Shown: positions 56,420 to 64,000 of the stretch, in pieces | Position numbering within the stretch: position 1 is the stretch's first letter | Layout: the number at the start of each line of letters is the position of its first letter | DNA from: Maratus speciosus | Taxonomy: Eukaryota; Arthropoda; Arachnida; Araneae; Salticidae | NCBI GenBank assembly: GCA_963932465.1 | Contig: OZ010792.1 | Coordinates: 16,447,701-16,511,700 of the forward strand | Reading direction: 5' to 3' | DNA length: 64,000 bases | Translations under genes and position numbers: made by a program | The notes under the pieces: model-generated | The model's database searches: none | The model's input: only the letters and a program-made list of their open reading frames with translations | What the model was told of the DNA's origin: nothing

Positions 56420-59400
56420 TCATACTCCTATTATAAAGAGGTAAAAATTGTTTATTTGTCGGAGATAAGCTCAGGAACTACCGAACCGATTCCAAATGTA
56501 ATGGTATCAAAATGATGGTGTTCGCCCAACTTAGAACATAGGCTATATCTTATGTCGGTGCCACTACCCCAAAGGGGGTGCAGGAGCAAAAAACGTTCTA
56601 AAAATGCGATTTTTGCGTTACTGAAGGGCCTAGAAATATGAAATTTGGAATATTAGTTACTTATAAGATATAAATGGTGTATAAGAACAGTTCTTAAACA
56701 ATTCGAAATTTTAAAGGGGTGAAAATGCACAAAAAGCGTTCTAAAAAACGTTCTAAATGGTAGTTTCTACATAATCTCAGGAAATACCAAACCGATTTCA
56801 AAAGTAATGGTATCAAAATGATGGTGTTAGTCCAACTTAGAACATAGGATATATTTTATGTCGGTGCCACTACCCCAAAGGGGGTGCAGGAGCAAAAAAC
56901 GTTCTAAAAATGCGATTTTTGCGTTACTGAAGGGCCTAGAAATATGAAATTTGGAATATTAGTTACTTATAAGATATAAATGGTGTATAAGAACAGTTCT
57001 TAAACAATTCGAAATTTTAAAGGGGTGAAAATGCACAAAAAGCGTTCTAAAAAACGTTCTAAAAAACGTTCTAAATGGTAGTTTCTACATAATCTCAGGA
57101 AATACCAAACCGATTTCAAAAGTAATGGTATCAAAATGATGGTGTTAGTCCAACTTAGAACATAGGATATATTTTATGTCGGTGCCACTACCCCAAAGGG
57201 GGTGCAGGAGCAAAAAACGTTCTAAAAATGCGATTTTTGCGTTACTGAAGGGCCTAGAAATATGAAATTTGGAATATTAGTTACTTATAAGATATAAATG
57301 GTGTATAAGAACAGTTCTTAAACAATTCAAAATTTTAAAGGGGTGAAAATGCACAAAAAGCGTTCTAAAAAACGTTCTAAATGGTAGTTTCTACATAATC
57401 TCAGGAAATACCAAACCGATTTCAAAAGTAATGGTATCAAAATGATGGTGTTAGTCCAACTTAGAACATAGGATATATTTTATGTCGGTGCCACTACCCC
57501 AAAGGGGGTGCAGGAGCAAAAAACGTTCTAAAAATGCGATTTTTGCGTTACTGAAGGGCCTAGAAATATGAAATTTGGAATATTAGTTACTTATAAGATA
57601 TAAATGGTGTATAAGAACAGTTCTTAAACAATTCGAAATTTTAAAGGGGTGAAAATGCACAAAAAGCGTTCTAAAAAACGTTCTAAATGGTAGTTTCTAC
57701 ATAATCTCAGGAAATACCAAACCGATTTCAAAAGTAATGGTATCAAAATGATGGTGTTAGTCCAACTTAGAACATAGGATATATTTTATGTCGGTGCCAC
57801 TACCCCAAAGGGGGTGCAGGAGCAAAAAACGTTCTAAAAATGCGATTTTTGCGATACTGAAGGACATAGAAATATGAAATTTGGAATATTAGTTACCTAT
57901 AAGATATAAATGGTGTCTAAGAACAGTTCTTAAACAATTCGAAATTTAAAAGGGATGAAAATGCACAAAAAGCGTTCTAAAAAACGTTCTAAATGGTAGT
58001 TTCCACATAATCTCAGGAAATACCAAACCGATTTAAAAAATATTGGTGTCAAAATGATAGTGACAACGTTTACTCCAAGATAGGCTATGTTTTATGTCGG
58101 TGCCACTACCCCAAAGGGGGTGTAGGAGCAAAAAACGTTCTAAAAATGCGATTTATGTGTTACTGATGGGCCTAGAAATATGAAATTTGAAGTATCAGCT
58201 ACTTATTAGATATAAAGGATTTCTAAGAACAGTTCTTAAACAATTCTAAATTAAAAAGGGGTGAAAATGCGCGAAAAGCGTTCTAAAAAACGTTCTAAAT
58301 GGTAGTTTCTACATAATCTCTGGAAATAACAAACCGATTTAAAAAATATTGGTGTCAAAATGATGGTGAAAATCCCTGCTCCAACATAGGCTATGTTTTA
58401 TGTCGGTGCCACTACCCCAAAGGGGCTGCAGGAGAAAAACATTCTAAATTGCTGTTTTTGCGTGACGGAAGGGCCTTGAATCGTGAAATTTAGAATGGTA
58501 GTTAGTTATAAGATATCAATGATCTCTAAGGACATTTCCTAAGAAAATCGAAATTTAAAAGTGGGGTCAAAATGCGCAAAAAGCGTTGTAAAAAACGTTC
58601 TAAATTGCAATTTCTATGCAATCTCAGGAAATAATGAACCGATTTCAAATATAATGGCGTTAAAATGATGGTGGCAGATCTTGCTCCAAGATAGGCTATA
58701 TTTTATATATGTTTCTACTAACCCAGAGGAGATGCAGGAGCAAAATGATCGAAAAGCGTTCTAAAAACGTTCTAAAGGCCAATTTGTCATCAATATCTCA
58801 GGAAGAATCAAACTGATTTCAAAAGTAATATTAAGAAATTGATGCTGACAGCCTCTATTCTAACATAGACGCTATTTTAAGTCGGTATCACTATCACCTA
58901 GACGTTGCAGGAGCAAAAAAGCGTTCCAAATTTCGATTTTTCTGATCGGTAGGGGCTAGCAACTTAAATTTAGGCAAGGTACATATGTATTACATATAAA
59001 TGATCTTTAAGAACAGTTTCGAAAAAATTGGAAATTTAAAAAGGGGTGAAAATGCGCGAAAAGCGTTCTAAAAACATTCTAAATTGCGATTTCTACTAAA
59101 TCTCAGGAAATTCAAAAGCTGTTTCAAAAGTAATGGTTGCAAAAAAGGGTGACAGTCCCTGATATAACATAGGTTATATTTTATGTTGCTGTCACTACCA
59201 TCTGAGGGTTTCAAAAGCAAAACATGTTCTAATTTGCGTTTTTTGCATAACTGAAGGGTCTAACACTTTGAAGTATGGCATGGTATTTACTTACAAGATG
59301 CAACTGCTTTCTAAGAACTGTCGAAAGAAAATTTCAAATTTAAAAAGATGAAGTGAGCGAAAAGCGTTGTAAATAACAATTTTTATGTAATCTTATCAAA

Positions 59401-60366
59401 TACCAAACCGATTAAAAAAATAATGATGACAAATTGTTGATGATAGAACCTGCTCAATCGTAAGATATATTTTATGTTTGTGCCACTACCACCAGAGGGT
59501 TTCAGTAGCTAAAAACTTTCTAAATTGCGATTTCTGTGATACTGAAAAGGCTAGAAACTTTAAATATGGCATGGTAGTTACTTATAAAATATAAATGCCC
59601 TCGAAGGACTGTCGAAAATAAATTCGAATTAAAAAGGAGTGAAGTGAAGGGGATATGCGAAAAGCATTCTAAAAAAGTCCTAAATTACGATTTCTACACA
59701 ATTTCAGGGAATATAAACCAAATATAAAAGTAATAGCTGCGAATCAATGGTAGCAGTCTCTGATCCTACACAGGCTATATTTTATGCCGATGATTCTACC
59801 ACCTGGGTTTCACAGAAACAACAAACGCTCTAAAAAAGGCCTTTAAAAGCTTTCTAAATTACGTTTCTGTGGAATATTAGGAAATAACAAACCAATTTCA
59901 AAATTAATGTTGGCAAATTAATGGTGACAGTTTCTATTTCAACACAGCCCTTTATGTTGAGAGAGGTGGTAGAACTTGGAATTGGACATGATGGTTTAAT
60001 TTAAGATGTAAGAAGATGGTTTCTAGAAAATTCAAAACTTCAAATGAATACTGAAATGAGCGTGTTAACTGAGCATAAAAGTTTCAAAATATTTTCTAAA
60101 TTATTATTTATTTAGTTTTATTTCGTTTTATTAATTTGAGTCTCATTTCTTCTTTATGCAGTGTAACAATGATGCTTAATCAAATTGTGTTTTAAATAGT
60201 AATTCTTTTAATTATTGCTAAAAGTAATAAGTACCTTTTAATAAATTAAAATATTACCTTTTAATAAAATAAAAATTTAGTTAGTACCTTTTGATAAAAA
60301 TCAAACATATAAATATCACTTGGCATATTTCAAATATTACGCGAGCAAAGCCGCGGGGTTTGCTAG
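56420..60366 (+). mobile_element. Non-autonomous Helitron carrying satellite units, copy 2
   Basis: Starts TCATACTCCTATTATAAAG and ends CTAG (60363-60366) after the hairpin-forming CGCGAGCAAAGCCGCGG. It inserted between A (56419) and T (60367) with no duplication, confirmed by the opposite arm of the foldback it interrupts. About 3.4 of its 3.9 kb is tandem units. No Rep/helicase frame. Confidence 0.92.
56557..59950 (+). repeat. 306-bp tandem array in Helitron copy 2
   Basis: The marker 'ggtgccactaccccaaag' falls at 56557, 56863, 57181, 57487, 57793, 58099 and 58405, then in diverged form near 58711, 58884, 59188, 59479 and 59789. Spacing is 306 bp, apart from one 318-bp unit with an extra 12-bp 'aaaaaacgttct' and one short unit of about 173 bp. 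Units from 56560 to 57800 are almost identical, while those to the right are progressively diverged. Confidence 0.95.
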
Positions 60367-60768
60367 TGATTATATAAAGAAAAAATATTTCTTTGAAAAT
60401 TTCTGGTATAATATCGAAATTTTTGAATAAAACAAAAACTCCATTTCTGTATATTTTCATGTATTTCCTGTGTTTGACAGATTTGTGGGGTTTTTTATTC
60501 AAAAATTTCGATTTCATACCAGAAATTCCAAAGAAGAAAGTTTTCTTTGTATAATCATGAAATGCCTGTCTTAAATAATGAAAATAATAGTATAGGAATT
60601 TTCTGGTAAGAGTGAGAAATTTTGAGATAAAAAAGGGCCAAATTGGCCCCATAATGTTTGTACCTCAACGCGCAACTTGCGCCCATACATTCCTATACAA
60701 TAAATGATTGTGACAGTGTCCTGTACCAACCCTTAAAGTTTGTACCATAAATTTAGAATCACCCTGTA

Positions 60769-61446
60769 TATATATTTATAAATTTTCAAAATTGCAATCT
60801 TTTTGACCTCCTTTTTCTTTCTTTCTTATATTATTATGTAAAAATATTTTACAATTTTATAATATTAATTTTTCTGTTAAACTAGAAATTAATTTATGTA
60901 ATAAATATTTATTTTTACATATGTCTAGGGTACAATACTACGCATGTCAAGTTAAATTCGCCAGAGTCGGCAAATTCCATTCCAACTCAACCAGCATCCC
61001 GACCTCAATTAGACAAATAAATACAAAAGAAGAAAAAATATCGACATACAACTGACTGAATTCGACAAACATTCGAACACGGGAACCCAAGAAAATGTAT
61101 CCACAATTTCATGTTTTTATGGAAAAATAATCCGATCTCTGATATCAATTTTATTTTTTATGTAGAAAAATGAACATGTAAACTTCATTTATTTTCATAC
61201 ATAACATTTTCATCTAAAATAATATTCTGGACTTTCGTTTCAAAACCCTGTCAGTTCGTACCTGATTCATGAGAATCAGAACACGAAACAGTCAGTATAC
61301 ACAACACGAATTCGACCTGCAGCGTAAAAAATTAGCTACAAGACATGCGGGGCGGGACTGTTCAGTTGCAGATAAAACCGAGTTATTCGACCAGATGCAG
61401 TATTCTGATACCGCATGATTTAATGCATAAGATATGTGATTATCTC
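60769..61446. other. Unassigned stretch, no gene seen
   Basis: No terminal repeat or coding motif recognised. Somewhat less AT-rich between 60950 and 61400. Confidence 0.4.
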
Positions 61447-61450
61447 TTAA

Positions 61451-61659
61451 CCTCTTAACGGTCGCATTAAATAACGGTTTAAAAATTCAAATTGCTTATT
61501 GGCACCACTTTTTTGAAAAAGAAATATTCACCTTATTTAATGACAGGTAAAATGGTACCACCATAAATTCAATTACACTATTTTATAAAACTGGTGGGAA
61601 GCAAACAATCTGAATAAAAGACACAGCCCGTGAATATCATGGGAGCGGAAATTAAGGGA
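61451..61659. mobile_element. TTAA-flanked MITE, family A
   Basis: TTAA at 61447-61450 and 61660-61663, ends CCTCTTAACGGTCGC and GCGGAAATTAAGGGA. Collinear with 38054-38262 and 62851-63058, and inverted relative to 1499-1703. Confidence 0.9.
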
Positions 61660-61929
61660 TTAAACTTCTAGTGATAGAAACATAATTCAAATTTCAAAAC
61701 GTATATAAGTCAAGTATGGCTTTTAGATATGGCATTTGTTTTTCAAGTTGCTGCATGCATATTAAAATACGAAATTTAAATTTTTCCATGGTTTAACTTT
61801 TATAGATATTTCACTGGAAAAAAAAATCCTCATAATATGTTTATATTCTGACAATCAAATTAAGAAATCTTTCGCCTGCATTAGAAACTTTTTTTTAATT
61901 GCAGTATAGGAGAAACTGAATATACTGAC

Positions 61930-62180
61930 GTATATGATTTTGTTTTCCTGAATTCTAATTAAAAAAAAAAAAAAAGATATTTTCCTTGGATGAAGAATAT
62001 TTACATATCGAAAACCCATACATAAAACGACAGCTTCCTTTTATCCATATATTTTGCTCTCGTTTTCGAGGCAAATTGATTTTACAGAACGAAGGAGAAT
62101 TGCAGCAGTTTCTATAATTAGATGAGAAGGAAATTTTCTAAGGCATTTTTAATAAAGTAGTTGATATTTTACTCAATTTT
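61930..62180 (+). repeat. Low-copy repeat with a coding-like pattern, copy 2
   Basis: Same-orientation match to 55375-55650. One frame is open from about 61988 to 62115 and reads DEEYLHIENPYIKRQLPF and then, further on, GKLILQNEGELQQFL before a TAA. The upstream part also matches ('ttttgttttcctgaattct'). I do not recognise the protein. It could be an old exon or part of an unknown element. Confidence 0.5.
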
Positions 62181-62274
62181 GAAGATAAAAAAAGAATCCC
62201 TTTAAGATATTTAAATAAATAAAATAAGTAAATACATATGTAAATACATAGATGAAAATTGACAAAATACATAC

Positions 62275-62332
62275 CTGATACATACCTGAAATACATACAT
62301 ACATACATACATACCTGAATACATACATACCT
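62275..62332. repeat. (CATA)n microsatellite, interrupted
   Basis: ACATACAT tetranucleotide repeats with 'cctga' interruptions. They create short chance frames on the minus strand. Confidence 0.9.
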
Positions 62333-62535
62333 GAAAGAACACGAAAATTTCAAAATCAATAAAATGAAAGCAGTTATTTTTTTTTAATTTGAAAAAGAAC
62401 TGTCTTATTTTCACGTTATATTTAAGCGCATTTTAAATACATAAGTTCGGTACAATTATGTTAGCCGTGAGTATGTGCTAAATCATCAAATATATTCTCC
62501 ATAGCTATCAATGGTGTTATATTATTTCCGTTTAA

Positions 62536-62738
62536 TTCTTTCAAGGGTTGTGGTATGTTTATGAAACCACTTAATTTTAATTCCCAAATGCCACAATTGC
62601 ACCAGAATTTTGAGTATAAAATTCTCCGTTTATTATGTATGGGAAATATACCTTTTTCTTATTTAATTTTTTTTTCATAAATTCCGGTGTCAACCATTCA
62701 TTTTAACATTTTAGCAATTTTAAGTCTTTTGCCCCTGA
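62536..62738. mobile_element. TTAA-type MITE, family B, degenerate
   Basis: TTAA at 62532-62535 is followed by 'ttctttcaaggg'. The inner 'attcccaaatgccacaattg' resembles the complement of 40300-40320. The right end near 'ttgcccctgaattcaggg' lacks a clean TTAA. Confidence 0.6.
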
Positions 62739-62850
62739 ATTCAGGGTTGCCAGTTTGGAACTCCAATTTTAATACGAAATATCAAATTCATACCGTAAAT
62801 TTTGAAAGAATAATTTTTACTTTATGTGATCACGAAATGTCTCTTACTAA

Positions 62851-63058
62851 CCCGTTAACGGTGACATTAAATTACGGTTTTAAAATTCAAATTGCTTATT
62901 GGCACCAATTTTTTGAAAAAGAAATGTTCACTGTATTTAATGAGAGATAAAATGATACCATAATAACGCCAATTGCACTATTTTATAAAACTGGTGGGAA
63001 TCAAAAATCTGAATAAAAGGCACAGCCCGTGAACGTCACTAGAGCGAGAATTAAGGGG
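62851..63058. mobile_element. TTAA-flanked MITE, family A
   Basis: The left site is CTAA (62847-62850) and the right is TTAA (63059-63062). Ends CCCGTTAACGGTGAC and GCGAGAATTAAGGGG. Collinear with the copies at 38054 and 61451. Confidence 0.85.
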
Positions 63059-63062
63059 TTAA

Positions 63063-63760
63063 ATAAAGTGTAAAATACTAAATACAGCATACAACGCGCC
63101 CCTCACAACGACTCTTAATACAAATGCATCCGAGAGATTTCCTAGCACTTCGCACTGCTCATATGATGTGATTATTGTATACTTTAATGTTACATACCCC
63201 GTTTTCATAGTTTTTGCAAGTAAAAAATACGAAAAAGGCTTACGAATATCATTCATGCACAAGTTAAATGAAATTGATTTGTGCTCATACGTTCGTTAGC
63301 GATTGCGACGTTCAAGAATTTCGTTCGTTTATGATCGCGACTTTCGCGAATTTAGTACGTTTTTGAGACTGCTGCATCCAGTAATATTTTTTTTATGAGT
63401 GCTATGCGCTCAGTCGTTCGTTAGTGATACTTATGCTTTAACAGATTAGGTTCCTTTGATATCGCGGTTTTCCCGAGAAACTGCTGTAAGGCGAGGTTGC
63501 TGCCAGCGCCTGATTACCAACGGAGCACTTTCCCACCAGTAAAAAGAAACAGAAAATTTTGCCCCATTCATGGCAGAAATTATACAAGGATACGGCGCAC
63601 AGTGGGGTATTTTACAAATCTGGGAGGCCAAAATTATTTTTTTCTTTTAAACTAATTTAAACGTTTAAAGCAGTAAATAAATGCACTTTTTGAAATAAAT
63701 ATTGTTTAATAACTTAAAAATCATGGATGTTTTGCAACTTCGTACTGATTTTTATTGATG
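63063..63760. other. Unassigned stretch, no gene seen
   Basis: Includes repeated 'cgttcgttag' near 63291 and 63416, and a short block near 63530 resembling 10695-10720. No gene recognised. Confidence 0.4.
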
Positions 63761-63765
63761 AAAAT

Positions 63766-63935
63766 TAGTATTATAAAATAAATGATATTTATGATAAACA
63801 GTATTATAAAATAAATGATAGTTATGATAAATAGTATTATAAAATAAATGATAATCATGATAAATAATATTATAAAATAAATGACAATCATGATAAATAG
63901 TATTATAAAATAAATGATAATTATGATAAAAAAAA
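63766..63935. repeat. 33-bp minisatellite, about 5 units
   Basis: 'agtattataaaataaatga' recurs at 63767, 63800, 63833, 63866 and 63899, exactly 33 bp apart. Because 33 is a multiple of three, the minus strand shows an 11-residue repeat (YHxYHLFYNT), which is judged to be a by-product. Confidence 0.95.
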
Positions 63936-64000
63936 TTGAATAATATATTGAATAAATTATAAAAACAAATTATTAATGATAAGAACAATTAGTTTGTAAA

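Larger units (their letters stand above)
56211..60766. mobile_element. TA-flanked 609-bp foldback split by a Helitron
   Basis: Ends 'tagggtgattctaaat' and 'atttagaatcaccctg' are bordered by TA (56209-56210, 60767-60768). After removing 56420-60366 the remaining 609 bp fold into two arms of about 275 bp. The arm near 60540-60560 reads 'gcatttcatgattat' across the point corresponding to the insertion, showing the unbroken sequence. The form and TA target suggest a Tc1/mariner-type MITE. Confidence 0.88.

Noticed and set aside
56557..59950. Regular repeats considered as a CRISPR array
   Set aside because: Whole 306-bp units repeat with no unique spacers, and the genome type is eukaryotic.
60281..60652. 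123-codon minus-strand frame
   Set aside because: Crosses the Helitron end into the foldback arms. It is a product of the junction and AT-rich palindrome.
62138..62414. Overlapping minus-strand frames rich in Y, C, M and V
   Set aside because: Produced by the CATA microsatellite in two frames.
63752..63988. Frame with an 11-residue repeat (YHxYHLFYNT)
   Set aside because: Explained by a 33-bp minisatellite whose period is a multiple of three.

Overview
The window looks like intergenic DNA from a large, AT-rich animal genome, most likely an arthropod. The support is indirect: Helitrons, a Penelope-like element with a GIY-YIG endonuclease, Tigger, hAT and piggyBac-type elements, and many short foldback elements. 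I cannot name the species. No intact protein-coding gene, tRNA, rRNA or CRISPR array could be supported. The open reading frames present are short. Nearly all of them lie inside repeats or are chance frames in AT-rich sequence. The only recognisable coding sequence is broken transposon protein: Penelope reverse transcriptase and endonuclease (43.9-45.6 kb), a Tigger transposase C-terminus (30.8-31.2 kb), a piggyBac zinc-finger tail (20.7-20.85 kb) and a possible LINE tail (11.3-11.5 kb).

Layout. 0-9 kb: a partial Helitron-like repeat, a TA-flanked element (3914-5516) and a probable 2.4-kb TTAA element (6591-9027) with nested MITEs and a minisatellite. 9-14 kb: hAT-type MITEs with exact 8-bp target duplications, a composite MITE inside a MITE, and two G-rich TA-flanked elements. 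13.8-16.2 kb: a segmental duplication in which one copy carries a TTAA MITE and the other is the empty site. 17.7-19 kb: an inverted-repeat element filled with 173-bp tandem units. 20.6-21.5 kb: a piggyBac remnant. 23-28 kb: a foldback and a 3.4-kb hAT-type element that hosts two further elements. 28.7-31.4 kb: a divergent tandem repeat and a Tigger relic. 32.5-36 kb: a non-autonomous Helitron filled with about 305-bp tandem units.

38.3-51.1 kb is the most layered region. A Helitron-like element on the + strand (38270-46125) has been interrupted by a 278-bp MITE, a 2.5-kb TA element and a 2.4-kb Penelope-like element. A largely uninterrupted relative lies nearby on the - strand (48280-51139) and shows the empty sites. 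52.3-54.2 kb: another Helitron-like copy split by a 1.34-kb insertion whose empty site is present at about 585-595. 56.2-60.8 kb: a TA-flanked foldback split exactly between A and T by a second satellite-carrying Helitron. 61.4-64 kb: more TTAA MITEs and a 33-bp minisatellite.

Most elements depend on enzymes not encoded here: piggyBac-like for the TTAA group, hAT for the 8-bp group, Tc1/mariner or pogo for the TA group, and Rep/helicase for the Helitrons. Because related copies lie close together, the window holds several natural empty-versus-filled comparisons that fix insertion boundaries without outside data.
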